Assembly (NCBI GenBank): GCA_904374805.1
Contig: CAJFEW010000009.1
Span: 1-64,000, forward strand
Direction: 5' to 3'
DNA length: 64,000 nt
DNA from: an uncultured Neglectibacter sp.
GTDB taxonomy: Bacteria > Bacillota > Clostridia > Oscillospirales > Acutalibacteraceae
Part shown: positions 17,379-25,907 of the stretch, in pieces
How the letters are laid out: the number at the start of each line of letters is the position of its first letter
Position numbering within the stretch: position 1 is the first letter of the stretch
Translations under genes and position numbers: made by a program
Notes under the pieces: generated by a model
What the model saw: only the letters and a program-made list of their open reading frames with translations
What the model was told of the DNA's origin: nothing
Database searches by the model: none

Positions 17379-18827
17379 TTATTTTACCGGGGTGAGGCTG
17401 TCCTCCCCCGGGGAGGGGGACAAGGGCAGTTCAAACCAGAAGGTGCTGCCCTGGCCCAGCTGGCTCTCCACACCGTAGGCGCCCCCGTGCATATCCAGAA
17501 TGTTCTTCACAATGGAGAGCCCCAAGCCAGAGCCCATCTGGGCACGCTTGTGCTCCTTGTCCACCTTGTAGTAGCGCTCCCAAATGTCCTGGAGCTTGTC
17601 CGGGGGAATGCCCTCCCCAGTGTCGGTGACCGAAACCCGCACCTTGCCCTCCCGCAGGGTTTGGCGCAGGGTGATGGTCTTGTCCGCCCCGGAATAGGTG
17701 ATGGCGTTGTTCACCAGGTTGTACACCACCTGGGAGATTTTCAGCTCGTCGGCATTGACCCACACGTCTTCCTCATACGCAAAGGGGAAGCTGTAGTCTG
17801 CCAGCTTGTCGTACCGGTGCAGAATCAGCCGGATGCTTTCGGTCAGGTTGAAGGAAGCCTTCTCCAGGGGCACCACCCCGCTCTCCAGCTTGGAAAGATC
17901 CAGCAGGTCGTTGACCAGGCTGGTCAGACGCTCCGCCTCGTCGATGATGATCTGCACGTTTTCCGGGGTGTTTTCCCCAGGAAGATCCCGCATCACTTCC
18001 CCGTAACCCTTAATCATGGTCAAGGGTGTGCGCAGGTCGTGGGACACATTCGCCAACAGGTCCCGGCGCAAACCTTCCACCTTGGAAAGCTCCCCGGCGG
18101 CGTAGTTCAAGGTTTGGGCCAGCTCCCGGACCTCCCGGGCCCCGTGCTCCCCAAAGCGGATGGCGTAATCCCCCCGGGCCAATTCCTTGGCCCCCTCGTT
18201 GATGGCGGCGATGGGCCGGGAAATCTTCCGCGCAATGAGCAGCGCCAGGCCCGTACCCAGCAGAGCCATCACCACGGTGAGCACCCCCACCTGCACCAGC
18301 AAGGTCTCCCGGATGGAATCCACCGGGGTGATCTCACTCTCCAGCAGCACCATTCGGTTGAGCCCCGAGGGGGTGCGGCTGATGCGCACATAGAGAATCA
18401 CCTGGTTTTGGGAACCGTCCTGGTTCACAAAGGGGGAACGATACACCGCCAGCCGCTGGCCTCCATCCAGGTTCACATCGTTGAACAGTTCTGCCAAACT
18501 CAGGCGGGTCATATTGTTTAACAGGCTCTCTTTTTGGCTAGCCCGCCACCCGGAGTAGGTGCGGCCCAGTTCGTCGGTCACCAGGATATTGATACCGGTG
18601 TTGTAGCACAACTGCCGGACTTCTTCGTCCAAGCTTTCGTCCTCCAGGCGGTGCTCCACCGCCTCGGCAGTGGACTTCACCTCTGCGGTTTTTACCGTGC
18701 GGTAGAAGGGCTCCAGCAGCACAATTTGGAACAGCCACAGCAGCGCCCAGACCACCACAATAAAAATGCCAAACCCCACCAGAATCTGCGCCCAAATTCC
18801 CAGGGGGCGGCGTCTGCTCTTTTTCAT
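17379..18827 (-). CDS. sensor histidine kinase (HAMP, HisKA, HATPase)
   Basis: A 482-aa membrane kinase. There are two transmembrane segments (about residues 13-35 and 178-202) around an extracytoplasmic domain of about 140 aa, a HAMP domain (ARKISRPIAAINEGAKELA), the phospho-acceptor H-box VSHDLRTPLTMIKGYGE near 265, and an ATPase domain with NLVNNAITYS, DTGEGIPPDKL and GSGLGLSIV. The gene begins one base after the stop of the response regulator, so both are co-transcribed. Signal unknown; the layout resembles PhoR/VanS-type kinases. Confidence 0.93.
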   Translation of the reverse strand: MKKSRRRPLGIWAQILVGFGIFIVVVWALLWLFQIVLLEPFYRTVKTAEVKSTAEAVEHRLEDESLDEEVRQLCYNTGINILVTDELGRTYSGWRASQKESLLNNMTRLSLAELFNDVNLDGGQRLAVYRSPFVNQDGSQNQVILYVRISRTPSGLNRMVLLESEITPVDSIRETLLVQVGVLTVVMALLGTGLALLIARKISRPIAAINEGAKELARGDYAIRFGEHGAREVRELAQTLNYAAGELSKVEGLRRDLLANVSHDLRTPLTMIKGYGEVMRDLPGENTPENVQIIIDEAERLTSLVNDLLDLSKLESGVVPLEKASFNLTESIRLILHRYDKLADYSFPFAYEEDVWVNADELKISQVVYNLVNNAITYSGADKTITLRQTLREGKVRVSVTDTGEGIPPDKLQDIWERYYKVDKEHKRAQMGSGLGLSIVKNILDMHGGAYGVESQLGQGSTFWFELPLSPSPGEDSLTPVK

Positions 18828-18828
18828 C

Positions 18829-19512
18829 TCAGTTCACCTCAAAACGATACCCCACCCCCCGCAGGGTGACAATAAACCGGCTGTAAGGCCCCAGAGACCG
18901 GCGCAGCAGTTTGATGTGGGTATCCAGCGTGCGGTCGTCCCCGTAAAAGTCGTAGCCCCACACGTTGGTGATCAACATCTCCCGGGTCAGGGCGATGTTC
19001 TTATTTCGGGCCATGTATACCAGCAGATCGTACTCCTTGGGAGAAAGCTCCGCCCGGGCTCCGTCCACGGTGACAATCCGGGCGTCCAGGTCAATGGAGA
19101 GCCCTTCAAAGGTGAGCACATGGCGCTGGGGCTGTTCCTCCTGCGGACGCACCCGGTTCATAATGGCGTGAACCCGCATCATCAGCTCCTTGGGAGAGAA
19201 GGGCTTGACCACATAGTCGTCCACTCCCAGCTCAAACCCGTGAATGCGGTCGTATTCCTCCCCCCGGGCTGAGAGCATCAACACCGGCGTTTTACAGGTT
19301 TTGCGGATCTCCGCCACAGCGGAAAATCCATCCAGCTCCGGCATCATCACGTCCATGACAATGATGTCAAAGGCGTCCGGATGATGCCGGCACAGCTCCA
19401 CCGCTTCCATGCCGTTCTCGGCCTCGGTCACCTGATCCCCCTCAAATTCCGCGTATTTGCGAATCAGCGTTCGGATGTTTGCCTCGTCGTCCACCACTAA
19501 AATCCGTACCAT
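18829..19512 (-). CDS. OmpR/PhoB-family response regulator
   Basis: A 227-aa regulator with a receiver domain (acidic pocket VVDDE, phospho-acceptor Asp in IIVMDVMMPELDG near residue 53, Lys in VKPFSPKE) and a winged-helix DNA-binding domain (about 130-225; LSPKEYDLLVYMARN, DDRTLDTHIKLLRRSL). It partners the kinase encoded directly downstream. A pair of TTCACA half-sites 11 bp apart lies just upstream of its own promoter -10 box, as expected for autoregulation by this family. Confidence 0.94.
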   Translation of the reverse strand: MVRILVVDDEANIRTLIRKYAEFEGDQVTEAENGMEAVELCRHHPDAFDIIVMDVMMPELDGFSAVAEIRKTCKTPVLMLSARGEEYDRIHGFELGVDDYVVKPFSPKELMMRVHAIMNRVRPQEEQPQRHVLTFEGLSIDLDARIVTVDGARAELSPKEYDLLVYMARNKNIALTREMLITNVWGYDFYGDDRTLDTHIKLLRRSLGPYSRFIVTLRGVGYRFEVN

Positions 19513-19562
19513 CCCGCACCTTCCTTTCCCGGGAACCCCTCCCCGGCCATTCTTTTCCCTTT

Positions 19563-19595
19563 AGTATATCCCCCCTATGTGAACCCCCTGTGAAC
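19563..19595 (-). promoter_or_regulatory. probable autoregulated promoter of the first two-component system
   Basis: On the minus strand two GTTCACA half-sites (19578-19584 and 19589-19595) spaced exactly 11 bp precede TATACT (19563-19568). There is no good -35 box where one is expected. This is the usual design of promoters activated by PhoB/PhoP-type regulators. Confidence 0.6.
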
Positions 19596-19605
19596 TCCCT
19601 CTCCC

Positions 19606-20320
19606 GCTTTCCCCGCTTTCTTGAAAGAAAGCTTGGCAAAGAACTTTGTTTCGCGCACGCCGCTTTAGGGCGGCGGCCCCTGGTGGGGATAGATTCCCTC
19701 AGCGCCCGCCAAAGAACGTTACTTTGCGCTTAGGCCGCTCGCTGACGCTCGGGCGTGTGTGTCGTTTCCTCGCGTTCACGTGTTTCCGCCGAGCGAAAGT
19801 ACCCGGAACCCCCGCCCTTGCCGTAGGCAAGAAGGCGGCTCGCCTGGGGTGCAACCCCCCGCCCTTGCGGCACGCAAGAAGGCGGCTTGTCCCGTGCGGC
19901 CACGCACCCCCCTTAGAGGGGATGGAAGGGGGCAGCAACGAGTTTCAAGAAAGGACAACTCCTCCCCGCCGTCAGGCGCACAGATAGGGGCCTCCCACCA
20001 AGCGAAAATACCCGAACTCCCGCCCTTGCCGTAGGCAAGAAGGCGGCTCGCCTGGGGTGCAACCCCCCGCCCTTGCGGCACGCAAGAAGGCGGCTCGCCT
20101 GGGGTGTCCCCCCACCAGCAGACGCGCACGCGAGGCGGCCCACGGCACAGGCGCGGCGTTAAGCCGCCGCCCCAAAGCGCGAATTGTCCTGTGCGGTCAC
20201 GCACCCCCTCCCGGGGGGCGCGGGGGAAGCCTCCCTCGCAACGAGCCCCAAGAACGAACAACTCTTCCCCGCCGTCAGGCGCACAGACATGTGTGCTTTT
20301 CCCTCACACCCGCGTGTTCC
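19606..20320. repeat. mosaic intergenic repeat block A
   Basis: About 700 bp without a believable gene. It is built from short modules that recur elsewhere in the window: a CTTTCTTGAAAGAAAG palindrome module (from 19613), a CGCTCGCTGACGCTCGGGCG module (from 19733), four copies of a GCCCTTGC..GCAAGAAGGC hairpin module (near 19816, 19861, 20021, 20066), and a module ending GCCGTCAGGCGCACAGA (twice). The open frames across it on both strands are repeat artefacts. Confidence 0.85.
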
Positions 20321-20358
20321 CACCCGGCCGGCCACGGGCTTTTTGAGAAAAATCCCTG

Positions 20359-20387
20359 TTGACTTTTTGGAAAAAAGAAGGTATTAT
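20359..20387 (+). promoter_or_regulatory. promoter of the cytidylate-kinase-like gene
   Basis: TTGACT (20359-20364), 17 bp, TATTAT (20382-20387), in AT-rich DNA right after the repeat block. Confidence 0.7.
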
Positions 20388-20463
20388 AAAACTAGGGAAA
20401 GTGTCTATAAATTATCCCAAATAAAATCAAGTAATTAGATTATATAGATAAGGAGGAATCTCT

Positions 20464-21084
20464 ATGCTGCCTGTCATCACCATTGCCCGCCAATACGGAA
20501 GCGGAGGCCACGAAGTGGGGGAAAAGCTGGCCAAACGGTTGAATGTTCCCTTTTACGACAAGGCGTTGATCGCCATGGCTGCCAAACAGAGCGGCCTTTC
20601 GGAGGAGGTGTTCGCCGACGCCGACGAGAAGGCCACCAGCAGTTTGTTGTACTCCATGGTTATGGGCAGCTATGCCTTTGGGGCCCGAGTGCCCGGCATC
20701 AACGAGATGCCCATCAACGACAAGCTGTTCATCCTGCAATCGGATATTATTAAGAAAGCTGCCCAAGAGGGACCCTGTGTCATTGTGGGCCGCTGCGCCG
20801 ATTACATTCTGCGGGAACATCCCAATTGCCTGAATGTGTTCGTCCACGCGGACAAAGCCGCTCGGATCCAGCGCATTGTGGGCCTGGGCCACTGCGAAGA
20901 GAGAAAAGCTCCAGACTTCGTCACCAAAAAAGACAAACAGCGGGCGAACTACTACAATTTCTACTCCAACAACCGCTGGGACGATCTGCAGAATTACGAC
21001 CTGACCATTGACACCTCTCGGTTTACCGTAGATCAGGCTGTGGACATGATCATCGACGCTGCGCAAAAATTAGACACCAAGTAA
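20464..21084 (+). CDS. cytidylate kinase-like family protein
   Basis: A 206-aa P-loop kinase-like protein. The N-terminus VITIARQYGSGGHEVGEKLA contains the altered nucleotide-binding loop (GSGGHEVG) typical of the cytidylate-kinase-like family, and VGRCADYIL and KDKQRANYYNFYSNNRW are also typical. The start ATG lies 7 bp after AAGGAGG. It is separate from the true cmk gene at 55804-56466, so the window carries both types. It is followed at once by a terminator, so it is monocistronic. The substrate is not established for this family. Confidence 0.85.
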   Translation: MLPVITIARQYGSGGHEVGEKLAKRLNVPFYDKALIAMAAKQSGLSEEVFADADEKATSSLLYSMVMGSYAFGARVPGINEMPINDKLFILQSDIIKKAAQEGPCVIVGRCADYILREHPNCLNVFVHADKAARIQRIVGLGHCEERKAPDFVTKKDKQRANYYNFYSNNRWDDLQNYDLTIDTSRFTVDQAVDMIIDAAQKLDTK

Positions 21085-21110
21085 TTTTTACCCCCCTTTA
21101 TTTCCTATGC

Positions 21111-21150
21111 AGGAGCCGCTCCCCCCACGGGAGCGGCTCCTCTCCTTTTC
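21111..21150 (+). terminator. terminator after the cytidylate-kinase-like gene
   Basis: AGGAGCCGCTCC paired with GGGAGCGGCTCCT, then CTCCTTTTC. Confidence 0.75.
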
Positions 21151-21179
21151 AAAATCTCCAACCTGTGCTATAATGGCCG

Positions 21180-21418
21180 AAGATCGCGCGCCCGTGACCG
21201 GGCATGACAATTCGCGCTTTGGGGCGGCGGCTTAACGCCGCGCCTGTGCCGTGGGCCGCCTCGCGTGCGCGCCTGCTGGCGGGGGTTCCGGGTACTTTCG
21301 CTCAGCGGAAACACGCGAACGCGAGGAAACGATACACACGCCCGAGCGTCAGCGAGCGGCCCAAAGCGCGAAGTAAAGTTCTTTGCCAAGCTTTCTTTCA
21401 AGAAAGCGGAGGGAAGGA
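21180..21418. repeat. mosaic intergenic repeat block B (inverted copy)
   Basis: This block carries the same modules as block A in reverse orientation: CGCGCTTTGGGGCGGCGGC, GAAACACGCGAACGCGAGG, CCCGAGCGTCAGCGAGCGG and the CTTTCTTTCAAGAAAG palindrome. It sits directly before the apbE start and leaves only about 12 bp for its ribosome-binding site. Confidence 0.85.
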
Positions 21419-21429
21419 GGGAGCGAGCC

Positions 21430-22491
21430 ATGAGAAAATGGCTGCAACATATATCCAATCGAACGGCCCGAAGGCTGACACTGCTGCTGGCAGCGGCAGG
21501 CGTGCTGCTGCTGGGAACAGCTGTGTGGCTCACCTTGTCCATGGAAGAAGAGCCTGCTACTCTCACCACCTTTGCCATGGGCTCTTATGTGCAGCAAACC
21601 GTGTACGGCTCCCAGGGAGAAGAGGCCGCCCAGGCCGCTTCCACCGCTGTAACAGAACTGGAAAACCGGATTTCCTGGCGGGTGGAGGACAGCGATATTG
21701 CTCTCCTCAACCAGGAGGCCGGGAAGGACTTTCAAGAGATCGGTTCCCAAACCTGGGAAATTTTACAAACCGCACTGCAGGTGTGCCAGCAAAGCGGGGG
21801 CGCCTTTGACGTGACCATCGCCCCTCTAAGCTGGCTGTGGAACTTTGACGAGAACCCCCATCTGCCGGAGGCGGACACCATTGCCGCCTTTTTGCCCCAG
21901 GTAAACTGGGAGAATGTGCTGTTAGGGGAGGACAACACCGCCGCCTTGAAAACCTCCAGCACCGCCCTGGATCTGGGGGCCGTGGGCAAGGGGGCTGCCT
22001 GCGATGCAGCCGTAGCTGTGTACCAAGAGTCCGGAGTGGACCGGGCTGTGGTGGCCGTGGGCGGCAGCATCGGCCTGTGGGGGGAAAAGCCTTTCGGGGA
22101 CCCCTGGCGGGTGGCCCTGCGGGATCCTGCCACCGACGGCAGTCTGGGAGAGCTGGCCCTGCAGGGGGGCTTTGTGTCCACCTCCGGCAGCTACGAAAAG
22201 CAGTTTGAGGAGGACGGGACAACCTACCACCACATTCTGGATCCGGACACAGGCTACCCTGCCCAAAGCGGCCTTGTGTCCGTCACTGTGTGGAGTAGCA
22301 GCGGCGTCCTCAGCGACGCCCTGTCCACCGCCTGCTTTGTGCTGGGCCTGGAGGACAGCCTCCCTCTGTTGGAGGAGTTTGCAAGCGGGGCGGTGTTTGT
22401 CACGGAGGACAACCAGGTCTACGTGACAGAAAATCTGCAAGACGCCTTTTCCTTGACAGCCCAGGACTACACCCTGGCTGGAACTCTATGA
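21430..22491 (+). CDS. apbE: FAD:protein FMN transferase (ApbE), membrane-anchored
   Basis: The 353-aa protein should attach FMN covalently to a Ser/Thr of redox proteins outside the membrane. It has an N-terminal membrane anchor (about residues 15-38), TFAMGSYVQQTVYG, FDVTIAPLSWLWNF, LGAVGKGAACDAAV, AVVAVGGSIGLWG and the C-terminal YHHILDPDTGYPAQ, all in ApbE order. The start is ATG at 21430 after GGAGGGAGCGAG; the longer frame reads back into repeat block B. The stop overlaps the next gene as ATGA. With the NusG-II and Gx genes it forms a three-gene operon. Confidence 0.92.
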   Translation: MRKWLQHISNRTARRLTLLLAAAGVLLLGTAVWLTLSMEEEPATLTTFAMGSYVQQTVYGSQGEEAAQAASTAVTELENRISWRVEDSDIALLNQEAGKDFQEIGSQTWEILQTALQVCQQSGGAFDVTIAPLSWLWNFDENPHLPEADTIAAFLPQVNWENVLLGEDNTAALKTSSTALDLGAVGKGAACDAAVAVYQESGVDRAVVAVGGSIGLWGEKPFGDPWRVALRDPATDGSLGELALQGGFVSTSGSYEKQFEEDGTTYHHILDPDTGYPAQSGLVSVTVWSSSGVLSDALSTACFVLGLEDSLPLLEEFASGAVFVTEDNQVYVTENLQDAFSLTAQDYTLAGTL

Positions 22492-22904
22492 GCGCCCCCC
22501 GGAACAGGGCGCCCTCGCGGGGCAGAACCTTTCTCTCCCCACAAGGGCTGATCCTGTGCGCTTTGGTCCTGCTGGCGGCCCTACTGTTGTGGGGACTTTT
22601 GTCCCGCGCTCCTCAGGGAGTCACCGCTGTAGTGGAACAAAAGGGCCAGGTGGTGCTGCGGCGAAACTTGTTCCAGCTGGAAAGCCCGGAAACCGTCTCC
22701 CTGGAAGGAGAACAGGGCATTGCCCTCACCATAGAGCTGTCCTCCCAGGGGGCCCGGGTGCTTTCCTCCACCTGTCCGGATCAAATCTGTGTCCGGGCAG
22801 GTTTGCTGACCCGGGCAGGGGAAACCGCCGTCTGTCTGCCAGCCCAAGTGGTGCTCCGTCTGGAAGGCCCTGCAGAGGGCGCGGTGGACGCCGCCACAGG
22901 CTGA
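22488..22904 (+). CDS. NusG domain II-containing membrane-anchored protein
   Basis: 138 aa: one transmembrane helix (about residues 20-40), then a small beta-rich domain of about 85 aa with a C-terminal CPDQICVRAGLL segment containing two cysteines. This pattern matches the NusG_II-type proteins often found next to ApbE and Gx transporters in Firmicutes. It is translationally coupled to apbE (ATGA overlap). Its role is not established; exposure on the outer face of the membrane and a link to flavin or quinone redox are inferences from the operon. Confidence 0.78.
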   Translation: MSAPRNRAPSRGRTFLSPQGLILCALVLLAALLLWGLLSRAPQGVTAVVEQKGQVVLRRNLFQLESPETVSLEGEQGIALTIELSSQGARVLSSTCPDQICVRAGLLTRAGETAVCLPAQVVLRLEGPAEGAVDAATG

Positions 22905-22987
22905 CAAATGCTGCCGGGCACAGAGTCACCTGAAAAATCCCCGAGCGTTCGGAGAAGAGCCGCTTTTTCCCACGAGGAGGAATGTCT

Positions 22988-23497
22988 GTGAAACCATCCC
23001 CAGGCCGTGTGGCCTTTACCGGGCTGTTGGCAGCTTTGGCCATTGCCCTCTCCTTTTTGGAGGGGCTGCTGCCTCCCCTGCCCCTGCTGCCTCCCGGAGC
23101 CAAGCTGGGGCTCTCCAACCTGGCCACCATGTGCGCCGCCCAATGCCTGGGCCTGCCCAGCGCCCTGTTTTTGGCAGTGTTCAAAGGGCTGTTCGCCCTG
23201 TTCACCCGGGGGGGCATGGCGGGAATTCTGAGCCTCTCCGGGGGCATGTGCAGCACGGTGGTCCTGTGGCTGCTGCTGCAAAAGACAAAAGCCTCCTGGG
23301 GCGTGGTGGGGGTGTGCGGCGCTCTGACCCACAATGCCGCCCAACTGTGCGCCGCCTACTTGCTCACCAGCACCAGCGTGCTGTTCTACGTGCCGTTCCT
23401 GCTGCTTTTCGGCGTGCTCACCGGGCTGCTGACGGGCCTGGTGCTCAAGCTGACACTGAAGCCCTTGGAGCGGCTGCAAAAATATCTGGGGCCATGA
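22988..23497 (+). CDS. Gx transporter / heptaprenyl-diphosphate-synthase component I-like membrane protein
   Basis: A 169-aa hydrophobic protein with about five helices, resembling the Gx family (annotated as heptaprenyl diphosphate synthase component I). Visible features are PPGAKLGLSNLATMCAAQCLG and CGALTHNAAQLCAAYLL. The start is chosen as GTG at 22988, 7 bp after GAGGAGG (22974-22980); the ATG at 22982 is only 1 bp from it. It ends the apbE operon. A role in membrane quinone or substrate movement is likely but unproved. Confidence 0.78.
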   Translation: MKPSPGRVAFTGLLAALAIALSFLEGLLPPLPLLPPGAKLGLSNLATMCAAQCLGLPSALFLAVFKGLFALFTRGGMAGILSLSGGMCSTVVLWLLLQKTKASWGVVGVCGALTHNAAQLCAAYLLTSTSVLFYVPFLLLFGVLTGLLTGLVLKLTLKPLERLQKYLGP

Positions 23498-23531
23498 AAA
23501 AGACATCCACGGTTTCCCGGATGTCCTTTTC
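23497..23531. terminator. bidirectional terminator
   Basis: A GACATCC/GGATGTC hairpin is flanked by A5 and T4 between two convergent genes. Confidence 0.7.
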
Positions 23532-23540
23532 TGCAAGCCT

Positions 23541-24065
23541 TTATGTGTCCAGCTCCCCGCAATAGAGGGTGCGGCTCTGACTGTCATACACGGCGGCAGT
23601 GAAGTTTTGGGACGGCCGCTCCCTAACACCCTGGGCGGTGTAGCTGCCGGTCTGCTCATCGCAGAAGAACCAATAGCCCTCCTCAATCCGGGGGAACAGG
23701 GGGCCGCCGTCCTTGCCGGTGAGGTAGGGATTGACACTGATATAGGCCCCATCCTGGGCTTCCTCCATCCCCCCCGTGCCATAGAGAAGGTACCGGACAT
23801 CGTTGTCCAGGGGCAGGGCATGCCAGCCCTGGGCGGTTTGAAGGGATTCCTCAAATTCCGCGGCGTCCTCCGGAGAGAAGACGATCTCCCAATACTCTGT
23901 GCCGTCGCTCATGCCCCCGTGATCGTCCCAATGGTCTTGCACTGTGCCCTGGGACGCGTTTACTCCCAGGCTCTTCGGCAGGGAGACTGTTTCCCCGCAG
24001 GCGGCGCTCCACAGGGCCAGCGCCGCAGCCAGGCACAGGGTAAAATACCGTTTCACGCGCATCAT
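23541..24065 (-). CDS. unknown secreted protein, probable lipoprotein
   Basis: The 174-aa product has a signal-like start (MMRVKRYFTLCLAAALALWSAACGE). A cysteine follows WSAA, close to but not a perfect lipobox. The mature part is acidic and rich in aromatic residues, with GTEYWEIVFSPEDAAEF and PRIEEGYWFFCDEQ. The start is at the paired ATGs 24060-24065; the longer frame to 24167 would cover the divergent promoter at 24149-24177. No family recognised. Confidence 0.6.
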   Translation of the reverse strand: MMRVKRYFTLCLAAALALWSAACGETVSLPKSLGVNASQGTVQDHWDDHGGMSDGTEYWEIVFSPEDAAEFEESLQTAQGWHALPLDNDVRYLLYGTGGMEEAQDGAYISVNPYLTGKDGGPLFPRIEEGYWFFCDEQTGSYTAQGVRERPSQNFTAAVYDSQSRTLYCGELDT

Positions 24066-24148
24066 TGCATCATCTCCTTTGACACCAGTATACACCTTTT
24101 TCAGAAGGGGCGCAATGTCTCGGCCGGGGGAGGGCGAAAAGTTCCCTA

Positions 24149-24177
24149 TTGACAAATGACAGAGCATCCCCTATAAT
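24149..24177 (+). promoter_or_regulatory. consensus promoter of the corC-type gene
   Basis: A perfect TTGACA (24149-24154), 17 bp and a perfect TATAAT (24172-24177). Confidence 0.9.
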
Positions 24178-24183
24178 GAGGAA

Positions 24184-24380
24184 AGTATTCTATTTTTTAA
24201 AGAGAGGTACTTACTGAAATGGACGACGGCGACAGTCACCCTGCCAGCGCCAATTTTCCCCAGGTACATAGCCAAGTTGTAAAGCATAACTTGCCGCAGA
24301 GCCTTGCGGCAGGCTATGCTTTTTTGTGCTTTCCCGGGGAATTTTACCCCCGGAATTAGAGGGGCGCTGGCAGCGGGTTG
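24184..24380 (+). promoter_or_regulatory. structured 5' leader of the corC-type gene, class unknown
   Basis: Between promoter and gene lie a strong terminator-like hairpin with T6 (24283-24325), a CCGGGG/CCCCGG hairpin (24334-24353) and a perfect 11-bp long-range helix (24241-24251 with 24363-24373) that encloses both. A 46-codon frame (24219-24359) runs through it. I do not see the core motifs of Mg (M-box), Mn (yybP-ykoY), Ni/Co or fluoride riboswitches. The layout suggests control of read-through into the transporter gene. Confidence 0.55.
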
Positions 24381-24423
24381 CAATGTTTGGGTTTATTTGT
24401 GAGAAAAAAGGAGTGCACATTTT

Positions 24424-25746
24424 TTGGAAATTATACTGCAAGTTGTTTTGATATTGGTCAACGCCTTCTTCGCCGGCACGGAGATGGCTGTGGTGTCCTT
24501 AAACGCCACGAAACTGCGAAAACTGGAGGAGGAGGGCGACAAAACTGCCGCCAAACTTCTCAAAATGGTGGAGGACTCCTCCGCCTTTCTGTCCACCATT
24601 CAGGTGGCCATCACCCTTTCCGGCTATTTGGGCAGCGCTTTCGCCGCCGAAAACTTTGCGCCGGTGCTTTCCAGCTGGCTGTACAACGACCTGGGGTTCC
24701 AGCTGATTTCCCTTTCCGCCCTAAACGGCATCGCCATCATCATCATCACCATCATCCTGTCCTACTTTACCCTGGTGTTCGGCGAACTGGTGCCCAAGCG
24801 GATCGCCCTGCAGAAGTCTTACCAGTGGGCGAAAATGGCCTGCGGCATCATCCGGGGACTGGCTGTTGTGCTGCGGCCGGTGATCTGGCTGCTCTCCGTC
24901 TCGGTCAACGGGGTGCTGCGGCTGCTGCACATGAAAGTGGAGGCCGAAGAGGAGAACGTCACTGAGGACGAGATCCGCATGATGGTGGACCTGGGCGGCG
25001 AAAAGGGCGCCATCGATGAAGATGAGCAGGAGTGGATTCAAAACGTGTTTGACTTTGGAGACAGCTCCGTGCGGGAGTCCATGACGCCCCGCAGCGACAT
25101 GGATGCTCTGGACATTGAGTCCACCGACCAGGAAATTTTGGAGATGATTCAGGAGACAGGCCGCAGCCGCTTCCCGGTGTACGAGGAGAGCGTGGACACC
25201 ATCCTGGGCATTTTAAACGTGCGGGACTACCTGCTGGACCGGAACGCCGGCAAAAACACCCCCTTGAAAGACCTGCTGCGCCCGGCCACCTTTGTGCCGG
25301 AGACCATGAAGGCCGACAACCTGTTTAAAGAGATGCAAAAGGAGAAGGTGCACATTGCCGTGGTGGTGGACGAGTACGGCGGCACCGAGGGCATCATCAC
25401 CATGGAAGACCTGCTGGAAGAGATTGTGGGCAACATCTACGACGAGTTTGACAAGGCCGAACAGCCGGAGATTGTGCCTCTGGGAGAAAACCAGTGGCGT
25501 CTTGCAGGCTCCACCCCCATCAGCACCTTGGTGGACGACCTGGAACTGCCCCTGCCGGAAAGCGAGGACTACGACACCTTGGGCGGCCTGATTGTCACCC
25601 GCTTGAACGCCATCCCCAAAGATGGGGAACAGCTGGACCTGCAGGTGGAAAACGTCACCCTCCACGTGGAAAAAATTGAGGACCACCGCATTGAAAGCGT
25701 GGTGGCCACCCTCTTGCCCCAACAGGAAGAGGCTGCCGACAAATAA
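24424..25746 (+). CDS. CorC/HlyC-family (CNNM) transporter with CBS domains
   Basis: 440 aa. An N-terminal CNNM/DUF21 domain (about residues 1-180) has three to four helices including [21 protein letters not shown] and [11 protein letters not shown]. Two CBS domains follow (about 205-330: [36 protein letters not shown]), then a CorC_HlyC domain. Family members export Mg2+ or Co2+; 'hemolysin' is a historic name. The start is TTG at 24424 after AAGGAG at a long spacing, so it is less certain. A structured leader and consensus promoter precede it, and a terminator follows. Confidence 0.9.
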   Translation: MEIILQVVLILVNAFFAGTEMAVVSLNATKLRKLEEEGDKTAAKLLKMVEDSSAFLSTIQVAITLSGYLGSAFAAENFAPVLSSWLYNDLGFQLISLSALNGIAIIIITIILSYFTLVFGELVPKRIALQKSYQWAKMACGIIRGLAVVLRPVIWLLSVSVNGVLRLLHMKVEAEEENVTEDEIRMMVDLGGEKGAIDEDEQEWIQNVFDFGDSSVRESMTPRSDMDALDIESTDQEILEMIQETGRSRFPVYEESVDTILGILNVRDYLLDRNAGKNTPLKDLLRPATFVPETMKADNLFKEMQKEKVHIAVVVDEYGGTEGIITMEDLLEEIVGNIYDEFDKAEQPEIVPLGENQWRLAGSTPISTLVDDLELPLPESEDYDTLGGLIVTRLNAIPKDGEQLDLQVENVTLHVEKIEDHRIESVVATLLPQQEEAADK

Positions 25747-25820
25747 AGGCGGCGCCCGCTGGGTCTCCGTTCAGAGTCCCAGGCTTTAGGACAACGGAGC
25801 GCGGCCCCGCCTCCCATAGG

Positions 25821-25858
25821 AAAAGGACATCCCCGCGAAACGCTGGGATGTCCTTTTT
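25821..25858. terminator. bidirectional terminator
   Basis: AAAAGGACATCCC paired with GGGATGTCCTTTTT, between the convergent corC-type and sir2 genes. Confidence 0.85.
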
Positions 25859-25907
25859 GCTTTGGCATGGACTTCGGTCAGCTGCCGGCCAAGAGCCGCA
25901 GGCCTCT

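Noticed and set aside
19776..20362. Several open frames of 60-160 codons on both strands in repeat block A
   Set aside because: They come from GC-rich mosaic repeats, have arginine/glycine-rich low-complexity products, recur with the repeats elsewhere and lack ribosome-binding sites.
24219..24359. A 46-codon gene in the corC leader as a firm coding call
   Set aside because: It lacks a good ribosome-binding site and overlaps the terminator-like hairpins; kept only as a possible leader peptide.
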